From the NCBI RefSeq assembly GCF_029852145.1, contig NC_079971.1, forward strand, positions 372,001-436,000: a stretch of DNA of 64,000 nucleotides, written 5' to 3'. The notes under the pieces are model-generated. The model was not told the DNA's origin and did not search any database. It saw only the letters and a list, made by a program, of their open reading frames with translations. The stretch comes from Microplitis mediator (lineage: Eukaryota; Arthropoda; Insecta; Hymenoptera; Braconidae). The position numbers and the translations under genes were made by a program. Shown one piece after another: positions 1-13,600 of the stretch (position 1 is its first letter; the number at the start of each line of letters is the position of its first letter).

Positions 1-2400
1 TTGATTGAAAAATAAAAAAAAATTAGTAGGCCAATGAAAGTGGAAAAAGTGTTAGGTCGTCGGACAGAAAGTATATAAAAAAGGTCTTTGGCGTTGCAGG
101 TTTGGGAGGGATGGGAAAGGATGCCAGAAGGGGTGAGTTCGTTGGTCCAGTCTTTGTGGTGGTCAGCTGACGGGATTTAACAGAACGCAGACACGCGGCC
201 CGCGAGTACTACACCAGAGTTGTAGGGTAAAAGAGAAAGAGAGAGTTGCCGTCTCGACTCGAGGGAGATAGTAACCACCACGTGCGCGGCCACGTGGTTC
301 TTCTCTCTTCATCCCTCTCGAGTCTTCTCGATTCTCGTCATACCCTACTACCACCCACTAGCACTCTCCAGCACTGGCTTCCAGATTCTTCTTATTCCTC
401 TTCAATTACACCGCAAAATTTTATTTTTTTTCTATTTTATTTTTTATAAACTTTTTTTGTTATCAAAGAATTCAAAGCTCGAGTCTTTGAGATATCGATG
501 TTATTTCAATACGAGCCGATCAAGTACTCGGAAAAGTTTATTTCCAACAGCAAGTGCTTGGTAATTAATAGTTTTAAAGCTGAAACAAAGCTCCGTACAT
601 TTTTTTATGTATATATACCGAACCCTGGCAATTATTCACCGAGATATTTAAATAACTCGATAATTCGATTGATTCCAAAAACAAAAGAATTTATTTTTAT
701 CGCAGACTAAAGGATTTTTTTTCGTCCAGCGCTAATTAATAGTTTCAAGATTCTTAGTCCGTATTGTAACTTTATTTTAAAATAATGTATATAAATTTTT
801 TAATTGAAAAAAATTTACTACTTATAAAAAAATTTATTTAATAATCTGTTATTAACTACAATTAATCGATACTGATGACGCAAACGAATTTCAATGCAAT
901 TAATTTGTAATTTTAACCATCAGGTGACAAATAATTTTTTTTTATAATAAAATTTATTTTATTTACTTGAGAAAACTAATTTCCTCGAAAAAATATTAAA
1001 ACGAGATTTTAATTAGACAAATCTAAAAATCTAAGTAAAAAAATCCATTGTCTGGAAGGGTTGAAATAATAACCGGCAACCCTTGGATGCCCACCTAAAC
1101 ATCTACAGACCTACAGCACACCGTAAATAAAAAGTCAATGTTTTCCTTGATGAAATACGAGCCGTTGACTTATCTAACAAGCAAAAAAAAAATACAACTT
1201 TTATATTATTATATATCATGTAACTGAATATAAATATTTCTCTCTAAATATAATCCACATATGTCGCTTTAACGGTTACGAAAAATGTAATCGATACATA
1301 AATCCACAGTATTCCTGTATGTATATATATTTGAGTTCTTAAATTGTTTTGTTGCGTCTTTGAAATATATATTTTCATTCCCTCAGTATATACACAATTA
1401 TATATAAATGTATATAGTGTACAGTGCTGGAGTGTAGAGTAAATGTATATATGTACATGTGTTTGTGACATGTCGACCGATTGTCTCACCCGGTTGAGAA
1501 ATCTACCCCGATACGAACTTCTTCATCATCATTTTCTTCAACTTCTTCCTCCGTTCGTTCTTTACGTTGCTATTGCTATTGCTATATATATTGTTATTCA
1601 CGTGCACCCTTAAGTCTGTACTATATTCTCTCGTGAGAATATATACCCCGTTTCCTTTAGCCGCCCTAGTGTACTGTAGAGTAGAGAATTGTATGGCTGT
1701 ATGTATGTATGTACATATATATCTGTAGTCTCTCATGTCGTTGTAGTCGCATCATCCACGGGCACATCGATCCGCCTTAATGAGTGGAAAGAATAAGACA
1801 GCTACCCCTTATGCCCTCTCCTACTGTATATAGTCTTACTCACCCTTAACAAACCCACCCTCGGTTCCTCGTCTCTACTACAATCTTTTTACTTTCTTTA
1901 TTCCTTTCTCTTAGGTTAGTTGCATCCTTATTTCTTTACTCCTTCACTCCTTCACTTTTTCACTCCTTACTCCTTTACTGCTGTCTCTTAAAGAAGGAAG
2001 GGAGTGAATTCAAGACGGAAAACGAATGGCGGAGAAATAAAGGATGTGGAATTAGAATAAGGAAGAAGCGCAGGAGTGGGTGAATGGGTGGTTGGTGGAG
2101 AAGAACAAGAAGAACGAGAAGGAGAATAAACTTTTTGAGGTGGGAGATGTATGTATGTATGTATATATGGGGTCTAGCTCTGGCTCTGACTCTGGGTCTT
2201 GGTCTGGGTCTGGGGTTTTGTTTCGAATAAGGGTGTTGCGATACACGTAACATCAACTTTGCGTCACACCACTCGGAATGTTAATTCCTGGTGCTTAATT
2301 CTTATATTTTACAGCCCTGCTGTACGCCGTAAGAAGGGATGCTTAGAGGGATACTAACACTACAGCTCTATGTTTTATAGAGATGAGATACTGAGGGTAA
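1..2400. other. Gene-free stretch: AT-rich DNA and simple repeats
   Basis: A pyrimidine-rich patch (about 290-420) is followed by AT-rich DNA with TATA-type tracts (1300-1480, 2145-2168). An imperfect TCTGGG hexamer repeat lies at 2176-2214. I see no splice-consistent exon or RNA gene. Confidence 0.6.
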
Positions 2401-5400
2401 AAATGGAGATTTCGCGGATCCTGATTAACATTGATGCTTTGACATTTTTTTAGGATTATCTTTTCTTTTTTTTTTTTTTTATTACTATTATTATTATTAT
2501 TAGTGATTATTTAACATTTTTTACTGTTAAATATTATTATAATTAATTCAAATTTATTTTAAGATATCATTTAAATGCCTATAAGACATTTTTAAATTTT
2601 AATGAAAACTCAACAACATTGATAAGAGGAAATAAATTTTTTAGTTTTGGTGATGGTAAAAATTAAGGGGTAGAAAAAATTTAAAAACAATTAATTATTT
2701 ACATAAAAAAAAAAAAATGAATTTAATTTAATTTATTTAATCAAAGTTTCAATCAAGAGTGTTGATTGTCTGGTCGTACTTGCCCGAGAATCACTTCTGA
2801 CACCGGGAGATTGGGATTGCCCGTTCTGGTGTATTGTCCAGCCGGTCATAGAAAACTCAACAAAGTGAGCGCGAACTATTCGCGATCCTTTCTCCCGGAG
2901 CGAGCCGACGAAAAATAAACCACATCTCAATCCCACCCAATACAAGTGAGGTAAAAATGAACCAAAACAAAAACAAAAAAAATAAATAAAACAAGTTGAA
3001 AGAATCGGAGATGAGAAACAGGAGGTTTTTTGTCGTCCCATCACATCCGGTCATCTGTCCCACCGTTTCTTTATGCCTCAAGCGTGTTTACTCGAGTACA
3101 TTATCGACAAACTATTTGTCAATCGCCTTTCTCTTAAACTTTTAGTCATTTTTTTTTTTATTTTTTCAATATCCTCAGTGCTCAGGATCTTCTCCATTTA
3201 CTTTTTGTTTCTTGAATCATCATCATCATCATCCACATTCACTTTCTTTATTCAATGTGGAAAATTAAAGCGACTTTTGCTAGAAGAGTTGCTGCTGCTG
3301 CCAAGGGTGTGTACTATTAAATTATATTATGGCAAGTGTTCAAGAGGGGTGGATTAATGCACAGTATATATATCCCTTTCATAAATTTCCGTGAAAAGAA
3401 ATCACATTACCCAGCAGCAAGTATGGATCTATATATCTATATCTGTCATATATAATATACATTTAGGAAAAATAATAAAGAATAAGATCTGTGTAATGTC
3501 AGATAAATTTTTTTTTTCTTTTTTTTTTCGGTTCCTTCTCCTCCGGAGGTTCACAGTCGGAGCAAAATTACTTAATTTTTTAATACCATCATACATCACG
3601 TGAATTTTATTCAAAGATATCTTTGAGTAATATATTATAGTTATAGTTATAGTAGCTCTTGTGACCTTTTGCAGGGCGTCTGGCACCCTAGTCGATTATG
3701 TAGTCACGTTTATTTGTCGTGCATTGATGTAGGAACCACTGAATGATTGGGTATAGGAATTGTTGTTAGGTATAGAGATGAGGAACAATGAGAGTGTGCA
3801 TCGATCAACAATATATGTATATAAGAGTAAAGTTCTTTGAGATATATATGTATGTTGAGGTTGGGAAGAATAAATATGAGGATGAGGAAGAATATTAACA
3901 AATAAGGAATGATTTAAAGAGCTTGTGGTATTGGTACTAGTATTTATATTTGTATTGGATGTAAAACAATCGCACGGCATTTTGGATTGTTAAAGTCGTG
4001 TCTCTCGTCACTCGGCCGCTAAATCGTGACGGGCGGTGCGCGGAGCAATGTACGATCGAGAATGCCGCTGTAAATGTGCAACACCAAGAGAGTAGTTGAG
4101 AGTAGTGTAGTGTTGAGGATGAGAAGAAGAGTAATAATGTATTATAGGTGAATGGTATCTCAATTCCTTGGCGGAACAATCTGCAACAAGCTGTAAACAA
4201 AGTGCCGGACACGATGATTCGCTCGAGTTTTATTTTTATTATTTTTGCCATGGAGGTTTGTTATCTTTCTTCGCAAGCTTTTGCTCGCGTTATCTTGTTC
4301 TTTTCTTATGTATATACATATATTTTCCCTCTATAATACATTGTGGATATAGTGCCGTGCCGGACGATAAATTCCGACTGACTGCTGGAGAATAAAATAG
4401 ATCTAGACTAATTGTGGGAGATGCACGACTCACTTACTTGCAAGGGGTTTTTATTTTTACTCGCCGGCTTTTTTATTTCGTTGAGGGTGCAGAGGTGCTG
4501 GGGTAACCGGAGGATATCATATGCTAGGTTTACTCGTTACTGTTGAGCCTAAGGATCCTGTATAGTCGTATAGAGGTTTACTTATTGCGAAGAATATAAG
4601 ACTACATCGAGTGGATAGAGGAGCAAACGACGCGGGAACACGGAGGGAGCATCAACATGTGTTTGGGCGGCTATCAAATGATACTAAATACACACATGTT
4701 GCCTATCATAATATCCGTACTTTTTAAATAAATTTTTTCAGGAATATATAAGAAATTTTTTTATAATGGAGAATATGATCACTTAAAAGTTTTGATGAAA
4801 AATTCGATAAATAAAAAAAATGATGATAAATGTCAAAAAGTGAAGAGAAAAGGTTGATAACACATGCATACTGTAATGTAATGAGTTTGATGATGAACAA
4901 GAGCGAGAGGAAGGATCGGGCAAGACTCGAGTAGGATTAGGCCTGAGCAGGAGATCGCACGAGCGCAAAGATCAACCAGGATCGTGCGACCCGGACCCCT
5001 CGACCTGTGCGGCAGCCCTCCTCTTTTATTCTTCAACTCCATACCAGCTACTATTTATATCTTTAAATTTTTCTAGGCCTTCTTTACTTCACAATCGATA
5101 GATCCATCCATTATATCCACATGAGTGTCACGCGATTCCCTTTTGTAGTTTTGAAAATGAAATTTTTTTAGCTTTACAACTTTTGAAGCCATAATTATAA
5201 ACTGATTTACAAATGTACATACATTTATTAATATATCAAGTATATATAGTCGATAAAAATACGAAATGAAGGAAAAAAAAAAAATTTATAAACTAAAATG
5301 CAAAAGACTCAGGAGGGCGGAGTTGCCGGTCGCGAATCGCGTTAATATCGCAAATAAAATCCTCGTCGCGATTCGAAATAAGTAAAAATAAAAATAAACG

Positions 5401-6622
5401 AATACTCTACTGAAAGACGTCTTTCGGTACGCGAATGAAAGCCTGAAAGAAAAGGAGTAAAAATAAAAATGAATTAAAAAAAAATGATGCGGTACTGACG
5501 GAATCCGTACTAGTCATCGCGGTAGTCGCAGTTGTAGCTTGAGGCAAAACAGCATCAGCCATCCGGTAGCTGCTCTGGTGCCCGGAGCTGGCAAGATGGC
5601 CGCGTGTTTACTTCGTTAAGCAGTTAATTACTCCCAGGTCCGGGAAAAGTCCTTCGAGCAGTGGAACCAGCGGACCCAATGGAATATTTTCCACGTGAGA
5701 AGTACGAGATTTAAAAAAAAAATAGATAGAAATAAAATAAAAAGATTGAAATGAGGATGGAGTTTGTGAGGCAAGTTCTAGTAAAAGAGTAAAGATGGGG
5801 AAAAAAATAAAAAAATAAAAAGAAAATGAGTAGGGTACGAATTGAAATATCCTGATGGTTAAATGTTTACGAGTCGAGAAAATCTTATCATCGAGCCGAC
5901 GGCAATCTATTTATCTATTTATCTCGACCACCGAGTAATAAGCTAATATTTAAATAAGTCTATGAGGCTACCGAAGCAATAAGCTCATCGTTAGGGAAAC
6001 GATTTTAAAAAATAATTTTATGAGATATTAATTTTTATATTATTAAGAAAGTAAATTATTCCCGGGAGCAATTTAAAAATAAATAAAAATAATTAGTGGG
6101 AGTTGGCTCTAGTGATAAAAATAATTTTTGTTGGTATTTCAAACTCGGTAAAATTTGAATGAGAAGTTAACTTGCAGTAGGTTTCTAGTTTCCATCAGCC
6201 AAGTAATTAATTTTAAATGTATTTCGCGTTATTTCTTGGCTGGTTTTTTTTATTTTTCTTTTTTATATTTTGTTGGAGGTTCGAGCTGACTCGGGCTCGC
6301 TGCTGGCCCCCGGGAAACCCGCGGGGCGGCGGGAAACGGTTATGAATTTCTAATGAGATTCCGCGGAGATCTAAGAGAGATTAGCGTTGCGGGAGTAGGT
6401 GCCAGAGGAGCAGAGGCTTAACTACAAGCCAATGAGTATAAAAGTCTGTAGTTTCATGTCGCAAACCCGAGGGACCTCGACTACAAGGATATCATACTTA
6501 TTTTAACAGTTCGCGATTAATGAAATTTTATTTTTACAGATAAACTTTTGTTTGTTTCGAGAAAGTCATCAATTGATGACGCGTATAGAAATTTATTTTT
6601 TAAGGAAAAAGATTATTGTCCA
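2401..6622. other. Gene-free stretch with two GC-richer islands
   Basis: It contains T- and A-runs, a (CAT)n tract at 3215-3233 and a ttatag repeat near 3637. The GC-richer blocks 5490-5720 and 6285-6430 stand out from the AT background; the first contains GTTTACTT and TTAATTA, which resemble forkhead and homeodomain sites. No reading frame stays open through either block, so they are candidate regulatory DNA only. Confidence 0.45.
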
Positions 6623-6624
6623 TA

Positions 6625-7176
6625 CACTGTAAAAAATCCGGAGTGAATTCGGATTGAAATTAAATCCGAATTCACTCCGCATTCACTCCGCCACTCGGAG
6701 TTCCGGAGTTTTAAAAAAAATCACTCCGCATGCGGAGTGAATTGGGAGTTTTTTTTAGCGGAGTGACGCGGATTTTATTTCACTCCCAATTTACTCCGAT
6801 CCGGAGTTTTAATACTTAAATAAATTCATGTTAATTTATATTAAACTGCTAAACAATATGTGTGTGTGCGAGTGTGTGTTCGCGTGCATGTGTGCAAATG
6901 TGTGCGTGTGTGTGCAAATGTGTGCGTGTGTGTACAAATGTGTGTAATACGCGAGTTTTTACTTCGATTTTATAGAGTGGAGCAATTTTTTATTAATAAT
7001 ATTTTCAAAACTCCGCTCCGGAGTGAATTTCACTCCGGAGAGATTAAATTAATAAAAAATTATCTACTCCGCGAAAACTCCCCCGCGGAGTGAATTTCAC
7101 TCCGAGGGGAGTGAATAATTAAAAATTAATTCACTCCGGATTTAATCCGCATTCACTCCGCGAATTTTTTACAGTG
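6625..7176. mobile_element. MITE family A (word: actccg)
   Basis: The ends are CACTGTAAAAAAT and ATTTTTTACAGTG, flanked by TA on both sides. The interior consists largely of ggagtga/tcactcc and cactccg words in both orientations, with a TG-rich microsatellite (about 6857-6945) in the middle. No transposase. Only one copy of this family is seen in the window. Confidence 0.85.
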
Positions 7177-9256
7177 TAAATAATTAAATTTGTAAAAAAA
7201 AAATGAATAAATAAATTGTTTTTAATGAGTATTGTATGCGGAAATGTGTGGAGCTAAATTGTATGACAAGAAGGTAATGTAAGGTAGAAATATAATATAA
7301 AGGTCGTGTTAAGGGTCGGGAATGAGTCTCCTGCGGTGTGTCGGTGCATACACGCGGACACCTGACCCTGTGCAATACCCTTGAAAATATTCTTAAAGAA
7401 AAACCTTATACACAGTGTGTGCATGCTCTTTACGCTCTTTACAAATGTGTGTGTTGTGTATAGTATGTAGTATATATATTGAGTATATAAATACGGGAGA
7501 ATAGAATGAGAGAGCTCTTCCCCTCGTCATACCTGTGTTCCGTTTAAAATGAAAGATTCTTTTGGATTACTCTATTCATGTTCATGTACCTGACTATGAC
7601 GGAAACAACTTAAATTTACTTTTCAGCAAAGTGTGCTTGGCTAAATGACATGTGTGGTGAATTTTGTGGGCATTGTGTTCAAGTATAGGCGTTTTCAAAA
7701 TTTTTCTATCCATTTAAATATGCACTGACGATTTTAATATATTACTTTTACCATGGGAAAATTTATTGCCTAGGAAAATGGGAGAAATGTTATTTATTAT
7801 ATTTAGTTAGGTGACGTCAGCTTTTAATTCTGCAGCAATAGATTACCCAGATTATTTTTTTTTATTTTGAAATTTTCAGGTTTTCAAATTTATCAGAAAT
7901 TTCTTATCAAAAGTAATGAAAAATTATATTTTTATAATTTTTGAATTGAAACTTTTGATTAAAATATTGGAGGAAATAAATTTAAAATTTGTCCTCTGAC
8001 GAACCCACAAAAAATAAAACCATAAGTCCCTTAGATTTTTGGTCTATGCACTTGTCAACAAAACCTTAAAGTACACAACTTTTACGACAGGTTCTGGGTA
8101 CCGATTGTCGGGATTAGTAGCGTACGTTTTTTTTTTTTTTTTCACTTTTATTGGCTTGACACAAAAGGCATCTTACATTTAAGATCGAAAATAAACCATC
8201 ATAAAAGACTTAAAGTACTTGTAGAAAAATATTTTCATACATGACCTTCATTTTTATAGTTTTATTAAAAAAAAAAGAAAAAAAAAATTTCTTTTTCTGC
8301 AAGTGAAAATTATTTTGGTGGATTTTGGTCAGGTGTATGGTCATTGTTTGCTACAGATTGAAAAAAAATTCGTTTTTTTTTTAAATAATAATAATAATAA
8401 AAATGAGTTAATAGCTGATCAGTGTTCGGAGAAGGCATAAAGCTCAGCACTAAAGTATTATGTGTTTATCCTTGGACATGGTGTGTTGTTCATCTTTTAG
8501 AGGGCTCATTCATACAATACTTGTTTCAGAGCGTAGGCCCGCAGTATAAAGTGCACAGAAAATAACATAAGAAAGAAATGAAGAAAGATAAAAAAAAGGG
8601 GTGAGGGTTGGGGGGAGAAAAAGACAAGAATTTATCTCGCAAATAATGAGAGGGAGAAAAAAAAATAGTACGTAAAATGTGGAAATAAGAGAGACAAAAA
8701 AATATATATGAAGAGTGATGAAAGGAGGGGGAGATGAGCTGCGCAAAATAGGTACGAAGGAGTAATAATTATGAAACATAAAGTGACGAGTATGAGTGGA
8801 AGATTTTCAGGAAAGAGGAGAGCGAAATAAAGGATAATATATAATTCTAAGAACAGACCGCTAAGACAAAGTGACTCGGCCCAAGGTTTCGTGCTGTGTC
8901 ATTAGCGTGCCATACCCTAATGTCAAAAGTAAATTCAACATCAACCCTCTCGTTTATTTTTTGCTTTTTATCTCTTACCAATTTCTCGACGCTTATTACG
9001 CGAGTATTCTATGTACGAGTTACTTTGTTCGGTTCTTTCACAACTTTTTTTATGCACCAGTTGGTTTTTTAAATTTGGCTCCAGACTCGGCAATAATTTT
9101 GTCGCCAGAACAATTTACTTTTTTTTTTATTTCAACGCTATGATCAAGTTAAATTATGAAGGCAATATATATTGGCTTTGAAAAAACTTGGCGTCGCTGC
9201 ATGTTGAATTGATTGTTTAAGAGCAATGTTTCGGTCTATTGTATACTTTATATATA
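7177..9256. other. Gene-free AT-rich stretch
   Basis: Contains A- and T-runs (8129-8142, 8271-8286), an AAT tract near 8385 and a purine-rich block (about 8560-8760). No gene, RNA or TE ends recognised. Confidence 0.5.
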
Positions 9257-9757
9257 GGGGAAGGGGGGGGGGGGCAAAACGGGATACTTAACGAAAAATT
9301 TAGTTTTTAGGGACATTAATATCGTAAATTTGTTTCATTTTGATTCTATTTGAAATAAATATAACGAATTTTAGACTGCCATCAGAAAAAAAATTTTTAT
9401 TTTCTGCGGGCAAAATGGGATACCCCAAAAAAAAAGTATTTTTTTTTTTTTTTTTTTCAAGTGAATAAAATTGATGTAATAATGTCTTTCTAAATTGATG
9501 TAAGTAATAAAATTTACTCTCAACATATTTTTAAAGAAGTTTTTCCTTGTTATTTATTTTCAAAATTTGAAATTGGCGCCAATATTATACTTTTCGCAAA
9601 AAATATAAAAATGTTTTTTTTTAGCTTTTATTAGTGTAAAATGATACTAGATGTCATTTTTGACCATTTTCGAAAGTTTTTCGAGAAAAAAAAATTTTGA
9701 CGAAATTTTGAGGGTATCCCATTTTGCCGGCCTATCCCGTTTTGCCCCCCCTTCCCC
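9257..9757. mobile_element. MITE family C, copy 1 (GGGGAAGGGG...CAAAACGGGATA ends)
   Basis: Terminal inverted repeats start GGGGAAGGGGG and continue with GCAAAACGGGATA; the complement closes the right end (TATCCCGTTTTGCC..CTTCCCC). TA flanks both sides. The interior is AT-rich, non-coding, and carries GGGATACC/GGTATCCC words. It is nearly identical to the copy at 18.1 kb. Confidence 0.85.
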
Positions 9758-9759
9758 TA

Positions 9760-10448
9760 CTTATCAAATACTTGACAACCCAAATCTACATACATCGAAA
9801 CTAATATTTTTTTTCTAATTTCTATCATGTCCTCGAAATTTCTAGTTATTCCAAGCGATTTAATAATCTCTATTGTGAAAAAAATAAAGACGTCATACAT
9901 GACACAGCAAAATTCCATAAAAGAGAAACCGATTAGAAATATTGGCCCAAGAAAGTTGGCATGAGTGCAAAGAGCTAAAGACCTGTCTCCACGTTCCACG
10001 TCTACTTAGTTCCGAATATATATGGCTTTTCGTTTATTATATACCTATATACCTATATACACCTGAAAAAAAAGCTAAATATATACGGTACTGGACACAC
10101 TGTGTCTATGTTAAGTGTCATGGGTTGTTCAGGATACAGGATATGAATGTACGTGCTATTTTAATCCATTTTAAGGACTCTGTCACGAATATCATCCACT
10201 CGTAAAGATCGTAAGGTGCTTAGACAGACAGGTAAGGTTGTAAAACCCAGTTCACTTTATTTCCTACATCGTACTTATTTCCTAGAAAATCCTATATACA
10301 CTGTACCGACGTGAGTATAAGAACATTTAAACATTTTCCTTTCCGTCCGAGTTCACAAACTCTCAACTTTCTTATTTTTATTATTATTTCCTGTTTTTTT
10401 TTCTATTTTCCTCTTTTTTAAATATTTCACAGGCCACTACTTTTCGTA
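9760..10448. other. Gene-free spacer between MITEs
   Basis: Contains a tatatacc repeat near 10036-10062 and otherwise ordinary AT-rich sequence. Nothing else seen. Confidence 0.5.
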
Positions 10449-10692
10449 CACAGAAAAAAAGAATTTCTTGGCGCAAGAAATATTTTGTATTATGAATTGA
10501 AGACAAAAATTTTTCTTGGATCAATAATTTTTTTCTCGCCTAAAAAATTTTTTTCTTGTTCCAAGAAAATTTTATCTTACCCCAAAAAAAGTTTTGTTTT
10601 CACTTTATAAAAAAAAAAATTTCTTGGGTCAAGTAAAAATTTTCTTAGAACAAGAAAAAATTTTTTGCACCAAGAAATCCTTTTTTTCTGTG
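10449..10692. mobile_element. MITE family F, copy 1 (244 bp; word: caagaaa)
   Basis: The ends CACAGAAAAAAAGAATTTCT and its near complement AAATCCTTTTTTTCTGTG define 244 bp. It is preceded by TA and followed by TC. The interior has repeated ttcttgg/ccaagaa words in both orientations. No ORF. Confidence 0.85.
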
Positions 10693-13600
10693 TCGCATAA
10701 AGTCTAGAATAAAAAAAAAGTCCAATACATGTTAAAATAAATCTAACAATTTTAGTCACAATAAAATAAATCAATTTTCCACATCCGTTCTAGTTGGTAA
10801 TGTAACAGGATTAAATACTGCAATAATTAAAAATAAAATTTGTCAAGATGAATGGCAAGTTTATGAAGATGTATGGAAGCTAGTGATTAATTATTTGAGA
10901 GATACTTTATGGATTTCATGATTATGAATTAAATCTTAAAATAGATATCGTTTTTGCCGTGTCTGCATGCATGTAAGACGCGGTAACAGGATTTTAAGAC
11001 GAATATCTCTTATTAAATATTAACATTAGATTTCTCCAAGAATCATAGCAACCTAATTTAATAATTACTCAATTAAATATTCAATTCGACTATGGGTTTA
11101 ATAATACATTGGACCGTTTTGGGCATGAATGAAAATTTAACCGACAGCACATTGTGCAAAAGTGTGAATGGTAAGTAATTTGTTTTCATAAAAGAAATTT
11201 TTTATATGTAAAAAAAAATAAAGTAATAGAAAAATAGTTTTTTAATTTAGAGATTAGAAGGGCTAATGAAAGAAAAGTCTGATTAAAATTTCTTCATAAT
11301 AGAATTACTCGATCGTAATAATTTATAAAAATATTTTTACAGTGTAATGAAAAGTTGAATATGTATATATATCGATTGACTGCTGACTGCAGGTGAAACG
11401 CAAAGTATCTAAGTAATTTCCGATTCTAATTATGAAGATAGAAGACTGAAAACAGTTGAGATGATCGTATCGTCTCTTTTATGAGTCGTAAAGTATGAAA
11501 CATAATTAGGTTGGGTGCCGGTTATACTTATTACGGCATTACAGAGCACAGAGATGTATCTTAATTTGTACAATTTTCTGAGATTAATATACATTGTATA
11601 AATAGTAATAAGACCGGATGTGGATATCGAATTGAATAAATTAACAATTGAGTAAGACATTTATTCGATTGTCATAACATTAATATGTCAGAAGTATAAT
11701 ATATTCAATCACTAAGAGAAACTCTTTGTTAAAACATATAAAACATGTTAATGTAAATTAAACATTCAATTAAAAAGTTATAAATGATAAATCGATAAGG
11801 AATAATTTTGATAACTGAAACAAAGTAACGATCCAACACCTCAGTCATGCTAAAATAGCCAGCAAGAGGTTACAGAACAAGGTATCAAATATATGTATAT
11901 ATATAAGTACAAGTATATCGAGTCAGCGATACGCGAGTCGAGGGAATTTATCGTCAAGACGACGTGAAAGCAGGTTAGTGTGGGAGAAGAAAGACAAGCT
12001 GAGACGTCCTAAAGAGAATTCAGTCCGTGTTAAGGATAAAGAGAAGAGAGAGAGAGAGAGAGAGAGAGAAAGATGAGGGATAGAAGTGTTCTTCCTTTAG
12101 GGATATAGTCTATCGTCTATCGTGTCTGCCTTTGGAGATGTTAGATGCAACTCGAGGGTCCACTCGGTTCTCTAGAGCACAGGCTCTCTTCGAATGGTAG
12201 TTGTCCAGGCGTGTATCGGCAGGGAGGCAGAAGCATACAGACATGCATAGAGTATGTGTCTATGAGTAATTTTACCCAGTAGTCTCAACTCTAGTAGTGC
12301 TGTAGTGTTGGTTCACGCAGAAGTAGGATGAGTGTGTGGGGTATTGACTAGCCGGCTGGTCCTTGCACACCAAGGGTTTGTGGCTAAGACGTAAGACGAA
12401 GGCGAACCATCCGAACTAAGAGTGGGTAAGGGTGTTGTGAACTGCTGCTACTGCTTCTGCTACTGGTATATAGTGTGGTGGTAAGGACCAAGACGACCGA
12501 GAGCAAGAGCAAGACGAGCTGGGAGCCAAAAGGGGTTTTAACTCTTGGGGTAGAAAGGGGCCACTCTGGAGAAGCATCGGCTAGGAAGGTGGTAGTGGGT
12601 AGTGGGTAGTGGATATGCTGGCGATGATGTGGATGTGCGGGGCGAGGGAGGCTCTGGATGTTTAAGGGGAACACGGGGATGGTTGCTTGGAAGAAGGTGG
12701 ACTCTACGACTAGCTAAGACTGATATGGATTGTAGATTATTCTGGACCTCGGGTGCGGCCTGGCCAAGGGTTAGTATCTAGAAACCCTTACTCTACTTGG
12801 ACTCTCTTTCGTCTCTCTCTCTCCTTCTCATCCTACTCATCCAACTCACCCTACTCCGTTTTGTGTTCTGTCTTTGCCACCCTCGGACTATTCGCGAGAG
12901 TCCTAACCACCTCAGTACTACTCCTTCTGCGTCTCTCCACTTCTATCCTGTTTGAGATCTATCCTCTATATTCGTCCGACCATTCCTCCTCTCGCCGCTT
13001 CATCTTCAGTTTTCCTCATCTGCTCTACGCCTTCCGCATTTACCGGGAACTTGAGTAGTCCACCCTGCTGGGCTCTTGGGTTACTACCAACTCGAGTACT
13101 CATCCCACCAGTGGTTAGGCCCGCGGAGCTCTTACTCTCCTCAGTGCATGCCTTCTGATAATCCGACGTTGTACGAATTTCGCATCTCGATGCAATCTCA
13201 GAAGCATCCCTCTTAGGACGCGGCATCCAACGTTATGGAATTTATCGCCGGACATCATATCTATTTCTCTTGGTGAATAATCAACGTCCCAAACAATCCC
13301 TAAATATTCGTCATCATTTATTCCAAATATTTATTTTACTTATTATCTATACAGCTGAAAAATTCATTTTACAATTCCTTTTCATCATCACTTTTAAGTA
13401 TCACACACACACTCACACACTGGTTATTTACAGTCTCGTAAAAATTAATGTTTGCTGGGAAAAATAAAAAGCAACAATTTTTCTCACACGCTTCAACAAA
13501 CAGTTTGTCTTTTTTTTTTCCTCTGTTTACCTCAGAATTGTTCAGCAGAGACTAGCGATGCGTTGATAATGATTGTTAATAACAGGTACTGTTGTAGATA

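Noticed and set aside
5589..5599. TGGCAAGATGG, sharing the miR-31 seed region
   Set aside because: The bases after the seed do not follow miR-31, and no complementary arm within 100 bp gives a precursor hairpin.
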